A stretch of 39,059 bases of DNA from Pseudomonadota bacterium (lineage in GTDB: Bacteria; Pseudomonadota; Alphaproteobacteria; Sphingomonadales; SMXR01): the NCBI GenBank assembly GCA_022566895.1, contig JADFIA010000020.1, positions 1-39,059 of the forward strand. The letters are read 5' to 3'. The notes under the pieces are model-generated. The model saw only the letters and a list, made by a program, of their open reading frames with translations, had not been told where the DNA came from and made no database searches. Each line of letters starts with the position of its first letter. The first letter of the stretch is position 1. A program made the position numbers and the translations under genes. Positions 10,305-19,557 of this stretch are shown piece after piece.

Positions 10305-11423
10305 TCAAGCTTCCATGGTCTCCGTAAGGCCGGCCTCAATCTCGGCTGCCTTGGCTTCGACGAGCTCGACGATATGGTCCACCAGATCCTTGTCGGTGAT
10401 CTTATGGTCGGTTACGCCCTTGAGGTAGACCATATGGTTGCCCTTGCCGCCACCGGTCAGGCCGATGTCGGTTTCGCGGGCCTCGCCCGGGCCATTCACC
10501 ACGCAGCCGATCACCGAAAGGCTCATCGGCGTCGTGATATGCGACAGCCTCTCTTCAAGCATCTCGACCGTCTTGATGACCTCGAAGGCCTGGCGGGCAC
10601 AGGAAGGACAGGATATGATCTGCACGCCTCGGTGCCTGAGGCCCAAGGATTTCAATATCTCGAAGCCGGCCTTGACCTCCTCGACCGGGTCGGCCGACAG
10701 CGACACCCGTATGGTATCGCCGATCCCGGCCCATAACAGCATACCCATGCCGATCGACGATTTGACCGTGCCGCTTTTAAGGCTGCCGGCCTCGGTAATG
10801 CCCAGATGCAGGGGATAATCGCAGGCCTCGGCCAGGCCCTGATAGGCGCCCACGGCCAGGAAAACATCAGACGCCTTGACGCTGATTTTGAACTCGTGAA
10901 AGTCCTCGTCTTCAAGCATGCGCGCGTGATCGAGGGCGCTTTCGACCATCGCTTCCGGGCACGGCTCGCCGTATTTCTCGAGCAGGTGCCGCTCGAGGGA
11001 GCCGGCGTTGACGCCGATGCGCATGGAGCAGCCATTGGCCTTGGCCGCCGCCACCACCTCCTTGACCCGCTCTGGCGAACCGATGTTGCCGGGATTGATG
11101 CGCAGGCACGCCACCCCCGCATCGGCGGCCTCGAGGGCGCGTTTGTAATGGAAATGAATGTCGGCCACGATTGGCACTTCGGCCGCCTTGCAGATCTCCT
11201 TCATCGCCGCGGTCGATGCCTCATCGGGGCACGATACGCGCACGATGTCCGCCCCGGCTTCCTCCAGCTCGCGGATTTGCGCGATGGTCGCCGCGGCGTC
11301 GCTGGTCAGTGTATTGGTCATGCTCTGGACGCTGATCGGCGCATTGCCGCCGACCGGCACATCGCCGACCATGATCTGGCGGCATTCACGCCGGTAAATG
11401 TCGCGGTAGGGACGAACGCTCAT
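10305..11423 (-). CDS. ispG: 4-hydroxy-3-methylbut-2-en-1-yl diphosphate synthase
   Basis: IspG (GcpE) converts MEcPP to HMBPP in the non-mevalonate isoprenoid pathway, using a [4Fe-4S] cluster. The sequence has the N-terminal TIM-barrel start [19 protein letters not shown] and the C-terminal cluster cysteines in [13 protein letters not shown] and [10 protein letters not shown]. The frame is open upstream to 11549, but I chose the ATG at 11423 (372 residues). It has GAGAG a few bases before it, and [20 protein letters not shown] is where family members begin. The gene follows the rodZ-like gene after 156 bp and precedes hisS by 44 bp. Confidence 0.97.
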   Translation of the reverse strand: MSVRPYRDIYRRECRQIMVGDVPVGGNAPISVQSMTNTLTSDAAATIAQIRELEEAGADIVRVSCPDEASTAAMKEICKAAEVPIVADIHFHYKRALEAADAGVACLRINPGNIGSPERVKEVVAAAKANGCSMRIGVNAGSLERHLLEKYGEPCPEAMVESALDHARMLEDEDFHEFKISVKASDVFLAVGAYQGLAEACDYPLHLGITEAGSLKSGTVKSSIGMGMLLWAGIGDTIRVSLSADPVEEVKAGFEILKSLGLRHRGVQIISCPSCARQAFEVIKTVEMLEERLSHITTPMSLSVIGCVVNGPGEARETDIGLTGGGKGNHMVYLKGVTDHKITDKDLVDHIVELVEAKAAEIEAGLTETMEA

Positions 11424-11579
11424 TGCTCTCTCGATCTTTCTTGGTTGCGCCGTGTAAAAGTCCTGCTTTCGTTGCGCATAAAATGGTGAATGCGGCGGCT
11501 CTTGGCAAGAAAAGAAAGTAAAAATCGACCGTTTGGAGTGAAAAAACAATCTTGATGGGTGGATTCAGGTGGTTTGGGC

Positions 11580-12470
11580 CTAGGATGTGCCGTTTATGAG
11601 ACCGGCTACATCGAGCTCGAACGAGCGCAGCGCATGGCCCGGCCGGCCAAGTTCGGCCACCGGCCGTCCCCTGACATAAAGGACCAGACTGCCACCGTCG
11701 CTGGCGGTCAGCTTGAGCCGCGCCGTGCTTTTCGGCACGAAGCTGTCGCCCGAGCGGATGATCCCGCTTAAAAGCGTCTGATCGTTTTCATTCCTGATCA
11801 CCACCCAGGTGTCCCGGGTAGCGCGAATTTCGACCGTCGCCTCAAAATCCGCCTGTGCCGGTTCAAATTCGCCAACTGCTTGGCCCGCCTCTTGGCCCAA
11901 GATCTCCTGCCTCTGTGCTTCTGGGGGCCCTGCGGTGAGGAACTGTTGGCGGCTGCCGGACAGCAAATCCCCGTCCCGATCCGGCTTGGCGACCGCGGTC
12001 TGGGCAGCCTCGGCAGTGGCCTCGCTCGGCTGCTGAAGCCGGTCCGCCAGATGCGCCGGCATCACCGGCACCATGCCTGCCTCCGAGCTGCCCTGGCTAT
12101 CGATCATCGGCCAGGCGGTAAAAAAGAGCAGCATGGCCGAAGTTGCGCCAACCAGGACAAGGCGGGCCGGGAAGCGCGATTCTCTGTGTGGCTCAGGCAG
12201 GTGGGGCGGCTGGGCGGCCTCTTCGTCAGCCAGATGATCCTTGACCATACTGGCCAGCTCGTCAGCGTTCAGGCCAACCAGATCGGCGTAGTTGCGCAGG
12301 AACCCGAGCGCATAAACCGGTCCCGGGAGTTCGCCCAAATGCCCGGATTCCAATGCTTTCAGGTAATAAGGTGAAATGCAGAGTTCTTCGGCAACGTCGT
12401 GCAGGCTCAATTTGCGCCGACGCCGCGCTCGCGTCAGCTTACGTCCCATAGCCGCACAAATTTCTGACAT
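11580..12470 (-). CDS. rodZ: RodZ-like membrane-anchored HTH protein with DUF4115
   Basis: This 296-residue protein has the RodZ layout. A cytoplasmic helix-turn-helix domain (residues 10-75; LSLHDVAEELCISPYYLKALE) leads to a linker and one transmembrane segment near residues 101-120 (PARLVLVGATSAMLLFFTAW). A low-complexity periplasmic linker then leads to a C-terminal DUF4115 domain beginning near VEIRATRDTWVVIRNENDQ. RodZ anchors MreB filaments and supports rod shape. The gene next to ispG is a common arrangement in bacteria. It could instead be a less specific DUF4115 protein, but the full layout is present. The start at 12470 has only a moderate site (GGGCGGG). Confidence 0.85.
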   Translation of the reverse strand: MSEICAAMGRKLTRARRRRKLSLHDVAEELCISPYYLKALESGHLGELPGPVYALGFLRNYADLVGLNADELASMVKDHLADEEAAQPPHLPEPHRESRFPARLVLVGATSAMLLFFTAWPMIDSQGSSEAGMVPVMPAHLADRLQQPSEATAEAAQTAVAKPDRDGDLLSGSRQQFLTAGPPEAQRQEILGQEAGQAVGEFEPAQADFEATVEIRATRDTWVVIRNENDQTLLSGIIRSGDSFVPKSTARLKLTASDGGSLVLYVRGRPVAELGRPGHALRSFELDVAGLINGTS

Positions 12471-12642
12471 CTACCCGCCCTAAAACAAGCTGCCATCAGC
12501 TTGATTGAAGTTCGAACTGCCCCAAACCCTTTTTCGGGTTCCTGTTATTTTGCCGTCGAGAGCGCACTTGATTTTCGTCGAACCGTCTTTGGTTGGTCCC
12601 CGGCGCTTTCAGACCGAGTGAACAAGAAAAGGGTCGGTCAAG

Positions 12643-12657
12643 TCAAATAAAATTTGA
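12643..12657. promoter_or_regulatory. AT-rich inverted repeat between ptsP and rodZ-like gene
   Basis: TCAAAT-AAA-ATTTGA forms 6-base arms in the 228 bp gap downstream of ptsP and upstream of the rodZ-like gene. This is the most AT-rich patch in the gap and could be an operator or part of a promoter. I found no clean -35/-10 pair with it. Confidence 0.2.
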
Positions 12658-12698
12658 ACAATCTTATATTTAGGCGGCGAAGTTCATGCAGGGCGACA

Positions 12699-14960
12699 TC
12701 AAATTGGGATACCCTCTTCTTCGGCAAAGCTTTTCAATTCTTTACGTAAACTGTGGACCGGTGAGTTTAACTTCGGCAATAGCCAGTCGCGGAGTTTCTC
12801 GTAGTTGGTTTGGCGCAGGGCCATGCGCACCGGACCGATAGATGGCGGCGTTATCGACAGGCGCCGCAAGCCGATCCCAACGAGGGCCATGGCTTCGAGG
12901 GGCCGCCCCCCCATCTCGCCGCACAGCGTCACCGGGACGCCGGCCTTGTCGCAGGTCTCGACGACCGAAAACAGGAACGACAGCACGGGCGGCGAAAGCA
13001 GGTCATAGCGATCGATCAGCCGCGGGTTGGAGCGGTCGCTGGCGAAGAAGAACTGCATCAGGTCGTTGGTGCCGATCGACAGGAAATCCGCCTCGTACAG
13101 GAGCGCGTCGAGCTGCCAGGCCAACGACGGCACCTCAAGCATCGCCCCGATGTTAATCTCGGTGGGCAGTTGCTGACCGAGCTTCTCGACCCGGTTCACT
13201 TCGAACATCACGATGTCCCGGGCCTGGTGAAATTCGGAGACCTCGGCCACCATCGGAAACATGACGTTGAGCTGGCGGCCGGCCGCTGCGGCCAAAAGGG
13301 CGCGCATCTGGTATCTCAAAAGCCCCGGTCGCTCCAAAGAGAGGCGGATGGCCCGCCAACCGAGGGCCGGGTTGTCCTCTTCGTCGTGTTGCAAAAACGG
13401 CACCCGCTTGTCGCCCCCTATATCGAGTGTCCGAAAGATCACCGGCTTGTCGCCGGCCGCGTCGAGCACCTCCTTATAGAGGTGGGTCTGTGCTTCCAGG
13501 CGCGGCAATTGCGTCGACACCATGAACTGAAACTCGGTCCGGAACAGGCCAATCCCGGCGGCGCCGGTCATTTCAAGGCTGGCCAGATCGATCAGCAGGC
13601 CGGCGTTCATGTGAAGTTCGATCTCAACCCCGTCTTTGGTCACCGCCGGCAGATCCCGGCTGGCGGCATATTCAGCCGTCAGTTCGGCCTGATGGCGCAG
13701 GCTGCTGGTATAGGTTTCCTCGATCTCCGGGGTCGGCCGCACGAAGGCCCGGTTGCCGTCGGCATCGACGACGATCGTATCGCCGCTTTCAATCTCGCTC
13801 AGTGCTCCCTTGGCTTGACCGAGAATCGGGATGGACAGGGCTCTGGCGACGATGGTCACGTGGGCCAGGGGTGAACCGTCCTCGAGGACGATGCCGCGCA
13901 GATATTTTCGGTCATAGTCAAGAAGCTCGGCCGGGCCCATGGCCCGCGCGATGACGATCGAATCCCGAGTCAGTTTTTCGTGCGCATCCTTGCCGGAATA
14001 ACCCATGGCGACCCGGATCAGCCGGTTCGACAGATCCTCAAGATCACTCAGCCGCTCACGCAGGTAGGGATCCTTGGTCTTGCTCATGCGGGCCTGGATT
14101 TCCTGTAGCTGGCGCTCGATCGCCGCTTCTGCGGTCAGACCGGAATCGATGCCTTCCAGGATCCGGTCCTGCCAACCCTGATCGTAGGCAAACATCTTGT
14201 AGGCTTCGAGGACCTCGCGGTGCTCACCGGCCGTGGCCACATCGGCCACGGCCAGCATCTGGTCGAGCTGCTGGCGAAGGCGCTCGAAAGCCGACTTCAA
14301 ACGGCGACTTTCCAGAGCCGTGTCGTCGGCCACCAGTCGGGTCACTTCAAACTTGGGTTCATGGAACACGGCCACGCCGATCGCCAAGCCCTCGGCCAGT
14401 TTCTGGCCCTCAAGGGTCATCGGCTCATCCGACGCCTCGGTTTTGCCCTCGAGCTCACGCCGGTCGATCACATCGCCAGTGCTTAAGAGCTCGGCCAGAA
14501 CCATAGCCACGGTTTGTAAGACCTCTATCTCTTCCTCTTGAAAGGTGCGGGCGGCAGCGCTCTGCACCACCAGAACACCGACTACGCGGCCGCCACGCCT
14601 GATCGGCACGCCCATCAGCGAACGATAGATCTCTTCGCCGGTCTCCGGCAGATAGACGAACTTGGGATGGGCCGAGGCCTCCGGCACGTTAAGCGGTTCG
14701 CCCCGCTCGGCGATCAGACCTACAAGGCCCTCACCGACCTTGAGCCGGGTCTTGTGGACTGCCTGCTGCTTGAGACCATGGGTCGCGAACAGTTCGAGCG
14801 TCTGGTCGGCCCGGGCCAGATAGACCGAGCACACCTCCGCCTCCAGGTTGCTGGCGATTTCCTTGACCACCCGTTTGAGGCGCCGCTCGCCGCTGCCGCG
14901 GCCGCCCATCACCTTGTGCAGGCGGCGTAATAGCAATCTCGGTCGGCTGGCCCGGTTCAT
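12699..14960 (-). CDS. ptsP: Phosphoenolpyruvate--protein phosphotransferase, nitrogen PTS (EI-Ntr)
   Basis: EI-Ntr starts the nitrogen phosphotransferase relay by taking phosphate from PEP and passing it to NPr. The 753-residue protein has an N-terminal GAF domain (about residues 20-160), which sets it apart from the sugar enzyme EI. The phosphohistidine domain follows, with active histidine 367 in DGSPLAHVTIVARALSIPIL, then the PEP-binding barrel with AGIGLFRTEFQFM and the catalytic cysteine in VTLCGEMGGRPLEAMALVGI. The histidine loop reads SPLAH rather than the more common G-x-T-SH, but the His is kept. In Alphaproteobacteria it usually lies between lysC and prfA; here a nitronate monooxygenase-like gene precedes it by 60 bp. 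Confidence 0.96.
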   Translation of the reverse strand: MNRASRPRLLLRRLHKVMGGRGSGERRLKRVVKEIASNLEAEVCSVYLARADQTLELFATHGLKQQAVHKTRLKVGEGLVGLIAERGEPLNVPEASAHPKFVYLPETGEEIYRSLMGVPIRRGGRVVGVLVVQSAAARTFQEEEIEVLQTVAMVLAELLSTGDVIDRRELEGKTEASDEPMTLEGQKLAEGLAIGVAVFHEPKFEVTRLVADDTALESRRLKSAFERLRQQLDQMLAVADVATAGEHREVLEAYKMFAYDQGWQDRILEGIDSGLTAEAAIERQLQEIQARMSKTKDPYLRERLSDLEDLSNRLIRVAMGYSGKDAHEKLTRDSIVIARAMGPAELLDYDRKYLRGIVLEDGSPLAHVTIVARALSIPILGQAKGALSEIESGDTIVVDADGNRAFVRPTPEIEETYTSSLRHQAELTAEYAASRDLPAVTKDGVEIELHMNAGLLIDLASLEMTGAAGIGLFRTEFQFMVSTQLPRLEAQTHLYKEVLDAAGDKPVIFRTLDIGGDKRVPFLQHDEEDNPALGWRAIRLSLERPGLLRYQMRALLAAAAGRQLNVMFPMVAEVSEFHQARDIVMFEVNRVEKLGQQLPTEINIGAMLEVPSLAWQLDALLYEADFLSIGTNDLMQFFFASDRSNPRLIDRYDLLSPPVLSFLFSVVETCDKAGVPVTLCGEMGGRPLEAMALVGIGLRRLSITPPSIGPVRMALRQTNYEKLRDWLLPKLNSPVHSLRKELKSFAEEEGIPI

Positions 14961-15020
14961 GTGCCCGAATCCCTTGGCTAGGTTGCGTATAATAGGGCCA
15001 GTTTACGGCTGAGGACGCCG

Positions 15021-16040
15021 CTAGCTGTGTTGGCCCCGCTCCAGGTATCGCACCGCCTGGTCGATCAGATTGGCCATGATTTCGGCCGTCGGTCGTACCG
15101 AGTTTACCATACCCACGCTCTGTCCGGCCATAAGCGAGCCGGATTCGACGTCGCCCTCTATGGCCGCGCGTCTCAGGGCCCCGGCCCAGAAATGTTCGAT
15201 GGTCAGCTGGGCTTCGGTCGGGTCCAATTCACCCTTCTCAAACCGAGCGATGGTCTGACGCTGAATTTCCATGAAACGCTCGGTGCCCTTGTTCTTGAGC
15301 GCCCGCACCGGGATCACCGGAAATTTTGCACTTAGCTGCACGGTCGGCACCGCGTCGCGGGCGTTGGCCCGGATAAAGGCCTGCTTGAAGTCGGGATGAG
15401 CAATGCATTCGCTGGCGCAAACAAAGCGCGTGCCGAGCTGGCAGCCGGAGGCACCCATCTCGAGGTAAGCAGCGATTGCCTCGCCGCGTCCGATCCCTCC
15501 GGCTACGAAGACCGGCACCTCGGTAATGTACGGCAGGATCTCCTGGACCAGAACCGAGGTCGAGACCGGACCGATGTGGCCGCCGGCTTCGGAGCCTTCG
15601 ATAACCAGCGCGTCAGCCCCCGAGCGCAGAAGCTTTTTGGCCAACACCAGGGCTGGAGAAAAGCAAATCACTTTGGCCCCGAAGGCCTTGAGACGCTGGA
15701 TCGAAGCGCCGGACGGCAGACCGCCGGCCAACACGACATGGCTCACTTTTTCGGCCCCGCAAACGCCGATCAGATCATCAAGATCGGGATGCAAGGTGAT
15801 CAGATTGACCCCGAACGGCTGGTCGGTAAGCTGGCGGCTGGCGCGAATCTCCTGGGCCAGCAGATCGGGCGTCATACTGCCGCAGGCGATCACCCCGAAG
15901 CCACCGGCATTGGAAAGCGCGGCCACCAGATGGCGCTCGGAAAGCCAAGTCATGGCGCCGCCCATGATCGCATGGCGGACGCCCAGAAATTCGTTGCCGC
16001 GCCGCCATAGGTCGTCAAGCATCTGATGCCCGTTGGTCAT
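15021..16040 (-). CDS. Nitronate monooxygenase family flavoprotein (2-nitropropane dioxygenase-like)
   Basis: This 339-residue TIM-barrel flavoenzyme has the FMN-binding features of the NMO/NPD family. These are the N-terminal GVRHAIMGGAMTWLSERHL, the EGSEAGGHIGP phosphate-binding loop, and PVFVAGGIGRGEAIAAYLEM followed by GASGCQLGTRFVCASEC. Family members oxidise alkyl nitronates, and relatives act as FabK-type enoyl-ACP reductases; sequence alone does not settle which. It lies 35 bp after lysC and 60 bp before ptsP on the same strand, so it probably shares their transcript. A second ATG at 16022 (MLDDLWRRG) is also a possible start. Confidence 0.88.
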   Translation of the reverse strand: MTNGHQMLDDLWRRGNEFLGVRHAIMGGAMTWLSERHLVAALSNAGGFGVIACGSMTPDLLAQEIRASRQLTDQPFGVNLITLHPDLDDLIGVCGAEKVSHVVLAGGLPSGASIQRLKAFGAKVICFSPALVLAKKLLRSGADALVIEGSEAGGHIGPVSTSVLVQEILPYITEVPVFVAGGIGRGEAIAAYLEMGASGCQLGTRFVCASECIAHPDFKQAFIRANARDAVPTVQLSAKFPVIPVRALKNKGTERFMEIQRQTIARFEKGELDPTEAQLTIEHFWAGALRRAAIEGDVESGSLMAGQSVGMVNSVRPTAEIMANLIDQAVRYLERGQHS

Positions 16041-16075
16041 ACCGGTCAGTCCCAGTTGGTGCCGTTTTGAGTGGC

Positions 16076-17302
16076 CTAAGCCGCCCCCTCGTCCAGTCCA
16101 TATGCCGTATGTAGGGCCCGCACGGCAAGTTCCGCATATTCGGAAGCAATAAGTACGCTGATCTTGATATCCGAAGTGGTGATCGCCTTGATATTGATGC
16201 CCTTACCGGCCAAGGTCTCGAACATGGTCTGGGCGATGCCGGCATGGCCACGCATGCCCAGGCCGATCACCGAGACCTTGGCGATACCGACGCCTGACTT
16301 GATGTCCCGGTATCCCGGCTCCTCGCGGACCCGCTCCAGGGCCGCTTTGGTACGCTCAAAATCGACCGATTTTACGGCCAGCGTCAGATCGGTCTCACCC
16401 TCTTCGTTCGAGACATTCTGCACAATCAGATCAATGTTTATTCCCTCTTCGACAAGCGGCTTTAAGAGAGCCGCGACGACGCCCGGCTGATCCTTGACGC
16501 CCAGCAGCGTGATTTGTGCCACGTCCCTGGAAAAGGCGATGCCGCTGACCTTTTCTTTTTCGACCATTTCGTCCTCACCGACAACCAAAGTGCCAGGCCC
16601 ATCGCCAAAGCTAGAGAGCACCTGTATCCGAACTTGGCGGGCCATGGCAAGCGCCACGGCGCGCCGCTGCAACACCTTGGCGTCGACCGAGGCCATCTCG
16701 AGCATCTCTTCGTAGGAAATCATATCGATTTTGCGGGCCCGCCTGACCACCCGTGGGTCGGCCGAATAAACACCGGCAACATCGGTATAGATATCGCAGC
16801 GCTCGGCTCCCAGGGCGTCGGCTAACACGACGGCGGTCAAATCGGTGCCGCCGCGGCCTATGGTGGTCACCCGCCGGTCCGGTCCAATGCCTTGGAATCC
16901 GGCCACCACGGGCACCTCCCTGGCGGCCAGGCGTTCTTCGAGCGCCGTCGCGTCAATGCCGCTGATCTGCGCCGTGCCATGTTCGGGGCTGGTGTGAATC
17001 GGCACTTGCCAACCGGTGAAGGATCGCGCCGGGACGCCCATGTCCCGCAGCACGATAGCGAACAGTCCGGCGCTGACCTGCTCGCCGGTCGAGACCACGG
17101 TGTCGAACTCGGCCGCATCGCAAAGCACCGAGGCCTGATCGCACAGGGCGATCAGCTGGTCGGTCACACCGGCCATGGCCGAGACCGCGACGGCAACTTC
17201 GTGGCCTGCATCACGGGCCGCCTTGACCCGCCCGGCGGCGTTTTTTATGCGCTCCATATCACCAAGCGAGGTACCGCCGAATTTCTTTACCAGTCGGCTC
17301 AC
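16076..17302 (-). CDS. lysC: Aspartate kinase
   Basis: LysC phosphorylates aspartate, the first step towards lysine, threonine, methionine and diaminopimelate. The 408-residue protein has the nucleotide-binding start LVKKFGGTSLGDMERIKNAA and the substrate region VVSTGEQVSAGLFA. GRGGTDLTAVVLADALGAE follows, then two C-terminal ACT domains (from about residue 265) that normally bind lysine or threonine for feedback control. The start is GTG at 17302, supported by AAGGAG nine bases upstream. It is divergent from ubiG and heads the lysC-NMO-ptsP run. No lysine riboswitch fits in the 106 bp upstream. Confidence 0.97.
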   Translation of the reverse strand: MSRLVKKFGGTSLGDMERIKNAAGRVKAARDAGHEVAVAVSAMAGVTDQLIALCDQASVLCDAAEFDTVVSTGEQVSAGLFAIVLRDMGVPARSFTGWQVPIHTSPEHGTAQISGIDATALEERLAAREVPVVAGFQGIGPDRRVTTIGRGGTDLTAVVLADALGAERCDIYTDVAGVYSADPRVVRRARKIDMISYEEMLEMASVDAKVLQRRAVALAMARQVRIQVLSSFGDGPGTLVVGEDEMVEKEKVSGIAFSRDVAQITLLGVKDQPGVVAALLKPLVEEGINIDLIVQNVSNEEGETDLTLAVKSVDFERTKAALERVREEPGYRDIKSGVGIAKVSVIGLGMRGHAGIAQTMFETLAGKGINIKAITTSDIKISVLIASEYAELAVRALHTAYGLDEGAA

Positions 17303-17340
17303 AACAGGGAACTCCTTTGGCCTTGGCGCCGGCCGGAAGG

Positions 17341-17369
17341 TTGATTTGCGGTGGACGGCGTTGTGGTAT
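17341..17369 (+). promoter_or_regulatory. Possible sigma70-type promoter for ubiG
   Basis: TTGATT (17341-17346) and TGGTAT (17364-17369) are separated by 17 bases and lie 40 bp upstream of the ubiG start in the lysC/ubiG divergent gap. Spacing is ideal and both boxes are partial matches, so this is tentative. Confidence 0.35.
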
Positions 17370-17408
17370 CAGGCGTATTCATAGTTTCAAGCCTTCAAGG
17401 AGGCAAGT

Positions 17409-18215
17409 TTGGATAGCAGTGACCACTCGGCGCAAGGGCCAGCAAACCGTCCGGAACCACCCTTCTCGGGCGGCAACGCGCCGTCCGTGGATGCCGATGA
17501 AGTGGCCAATTTCGAGGCCATGGCCGAGAGCTGGTGGGACCCCGAGGGCCTGTTCAAGCCATTGCACAAGATCAATCCGCTCCGCCTGTCTTATATCGAG
17601 ACCACTCTGGCCGAACATTTTGACCTCGATATGACGACCAAGCAGCCGTTATCGGAGCTGCGTATTCTCGACGTGGGTTGCGGCGGCGGGCTGGTGTGCG
17701 AGCCCTTGGCCCGTCTGGGCGCCAAGGTTCTCGGTATCGATCCAAGTGAAAGAAACATCCAGATCGCCAGCGCCCACGCCGCCAAATCCGATCTTGCGGT
17801 CGACTATCGATTTATAACCGCCGAGGAGTTGGCTGCCGGCGAGCATCGTTTTGATGCCGTCCTGGCCCTCGAGGTGGTCGAGCACGTGGCCGATCTGAGC
17901 AGCTTTCTTGCCGCCTGCGGGGATCTTGTGACGGCCGGCGGGCCGTTGATCTTCTCGACCATCAGCCGCACGCCCAAAGCCTTTATCACGGCCATCGTCG
18001 GGGCTGAATATGTGCTCAGGTGGTTGCCCCGGGGGACCCACGATTGGCGTAAATTCTTGAAACCCTCGGAGCTCGCCCGACACCTGCGCACCGCCGGCTT
18101 TGAAGTGCGGGATCTCAAGGGCATGAGCTATAACCCGTTTGCCGGGCGTTGGTCCCTGTCAAACGATCTGTCGGTGAATTATCTGGGACACGCTTGGCGC
18201 CAAGCCTCCTCCTGA
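17409..18215 (+). CDS. ubiG: Ubiquinone biosynthesis O-methyltransferase
   Basis: UbiG carries out both O-methylations of ubiquinone synthesis. The 268-residue protein has the family start FEAMAESWWDPEGLFKPLHK followed by INPLRLSYIE. Motif I is LDVGCGGGLVCEPLARLGAK with VLGIDPSE, and the later block is LALEVVEHVADLSSFLAACG. The start is TTG at 17409: AAGGAGG sits five bases upstream and no ATG lies nearby. It is divergent from lysC and convergent with the DUF1178 gene, the usual alphaproteobacterial arrangement. Confidence 0.96.
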   Translation: MDSSDHSAQGPANRPEPPFSGGNAPSVDADEVANFEAMAESWWDPEGLFKPLHKINPLRLSYIETTLAEHFDLDMTTKQPLSELRILDVGCGGGLVCEPLARLGAKVLGIDPSERNIQIASAHAAKSDLAVDYRFITAEELAAGEHRFDAVLALEVVEHVADLSSFLAACGDLVTAGGPLIFSTISRTPKAFITAIVGAEYVLRWLPRGTHDWRKFLKPSELARHLRTAGFEVRDLKGMSYNPFAGRWSLSNDLSVNYLGHAWRQASS

Positions 18216-18231
18216 AGCCCGCCTGTCGGAA

Positions 18232-18732
18232 TCAGGAATCGGAAAGGCGGGACTTGCGGGTCATCGGCAGCGCGATGACGTCGATGCCCTCGTCGAGCAG
18301 TTCCTCCGATTCCTCGATCGTCGCCTCACCGTATATGCCGCGGTCCGGGGTCTCGCCATAGTGGATCTTGCGCGCTTCCTCTGGGAAATCGACCCCAACA
18401 TATTCGCAGTTCTTCTCCACATGCTTCCGCACCCGGTTGAGTATGTGCTCGAGTTCGTGCTGAAGCTTCGGCGGCAGCGACGTCAGTCCGACCGGCTCGG
18501 TAAATTCGCCGGCCTCGGCCTCGCCGCCTTCCGGGGCCTGCCGCGTAGGCGGCTGCTTGCGGTTGCTTTTGGTGCCGACATTGGGTGCCATGATCGCTTT
18601 GGCAACATGGTTGCTGCCGCAAATCGGGCATTCAATCTCATGGGCTTCGCGTTGCGCCTCAAAGGCGGCGTTGGAGCCGAACCAAGCTTCGAAGACGTGG
18701 CCGTACTTACATTTGACATCAAAATTAATCAT
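18232..18732 (-). CDS. DUF1178 family protein
   Basis: This 166-residue protein has the DUF1178 start MINFDVKCKYGHVFEAWFGS and a zinc-ribbon-like pair of cysteine motifs: C8 in KCKYGH, then CPICGSNHVAKAIMAPNVG near residues 36-54. A charged linker leads to the conserved C-terminal LQHELEHILNRVRKHVEKNC and VGVDFPEEARKIHYGE. The family is mostly alphaproteobacterial and its function is unknown. The stop codon of the upstream nitrilase gene is directly adjacent to this ATG, so the two are translationally coupled. Confidence 0.93.
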   Translation of the reverse strand: MINFDVKCKYGHVFEAWFGSNAAFEAQREAHEIECPICGSNHVAKAIMAPNVGTKSNRKQPPTRQAPEGGEAEAGEFTEPVGLTSLPPKLQHELEHILNRVRKHVEKNCEYVGVDFPEEARKIHYGETPDRGIYGEATIEESEELLDEGIDVIALPMTRKSRLSDS

Positions 18733-19557
18733 CTACGCTTTACCAATCTGACGCGTGTGTTCCAGTGATGGAATTTTCTGGCGCGCTTTGTCAACCTCAT
18801 TCAGATCGATCGTCGCCACGATCAGGCCCGGCCCCTCGGCAGCCTCATCCACGATCTCGCCCCATGGACTGACGATGAGCGAATGGCCATAGGTTTCGCG
18901 GCCTGGTGAATGTTCTCCGCATTGAGCCGGCGCCAGCACGAAACATCCGGTCTCGATGGCGCGGGCCCGCAAAAGAATGTGCCAATGCGCCTGACCAGTA
19001 GCCTTCGTAAAGGCGGCGGGCACAGCTAGCATCCTCGCCCCCATCAAGGCAAGCTTTCTGAACAAATAGGGAAAGCGCAAATCATAACAAACCGTTAGGC
19101 CCACAGGTCCCCATGGGGTCGGCGCCAGGACCGGCGCGTTTCCGGCCTCGAAGCTTTTCGATTCGCGGTAGCTTTCGCCGCCGTCCAGATCAACATCGAA
19201 CATATGCATCTTGTCATAGCGGGCCACGATCTGGCCCTCGGGGCCGATCAAAAACGACCGGTTGGCCAGCCGGTCGGCGCTTATCTTGACCGGCAGCGAA
19301 CCGATCAACAGCCACAGCCCAAGCTGACGGGCCAAGTCGCGGAACCGCGGCAGGCCCGGATCTTCACCCTCGGTAAAAGTTTTTTCCAGCAACGGCCCGT
19401 TGCGGGTCTCCAACAGGGAGGTCATCTCGGGCGTCAGGACAAATTTGGCGCCGCCGGCGGCGGCCTCGCGGATCAGACCTTCGGCCGCATCAATATTTGC
19501 CGCCATCTCCGGTCCGGAGTTGAGCTGAACCAGCGCTAGTCCTAGCTTTTTAGGCAT
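18733..19557 (-). CDS. Carbon-nitrogen hydrolase family protein (Nit1/Nit2-like amidase)
   Basis: This 274-residue nitrilase-superfamily enzyme has the full Glu-Lys-Cys triad: Glu in LTPEMTS, Lys in RYDKMHMFDVDL and Cys in LTVCYDLRFPYLFRKLALMG. The close relatives Nit1 and Nit2 hydrolyse deaminated glutathione or omega-amides such as 2-oxoglutaramate, a metabolite-repair role. The neighbouring glutaredoxin supports a link to glutathione metabolism but does not prove it. The gene overlaps the end of grxC by 16 bp and abuts DUF1178, so the three form one transcription unit. Confidence 0.93.
   Translation of the reverse strand: MPKKLGLALVQLNSGPEMAANIDAAEGLIREAAAGGAKFVLTPEMTSLLETRNGPLLEKTFTEGEDPGLPRFRDLARQLGLWLLIGSLPVKISADRLANRSFLIGPEGQIVARYDKMHMFDVDLDGGESYRESKSFEAGNAPVLAPTPWGPVGLTVCYDLRFPYLFRKLALMGARMLAVPAAFTKATGQAHWHILLRARAIETGCFVLAPAQCGEHSPGRETYGHSLIVSPWGEIVDEAAEGPGLIVATIDLNEVDKARQKIPSLEHTRQIGKA

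Noticed and set aside
12525-12540. AACCC/GGGTT hairpin as a terminator between ptsP and the rodZ-like gene
   Set aside because: Five-base stem with no T run on either side in the right place, and it lies far from the ptsP stop codon.
12810-13874. 354-codon plus-strand frame opposite ptsP
   Set aside because: ptsP has all catalytic motifs across this stretch, and the antisense product is His/Arg/Pro-rich with no recognisable domain.
17303-17408. Lysine riboswitch upstream of lysC
   Set aside because: The gap is only 106 bp and shared with ubiG. A lysine riboswitch needs more space, and no expected conserved core is visible.
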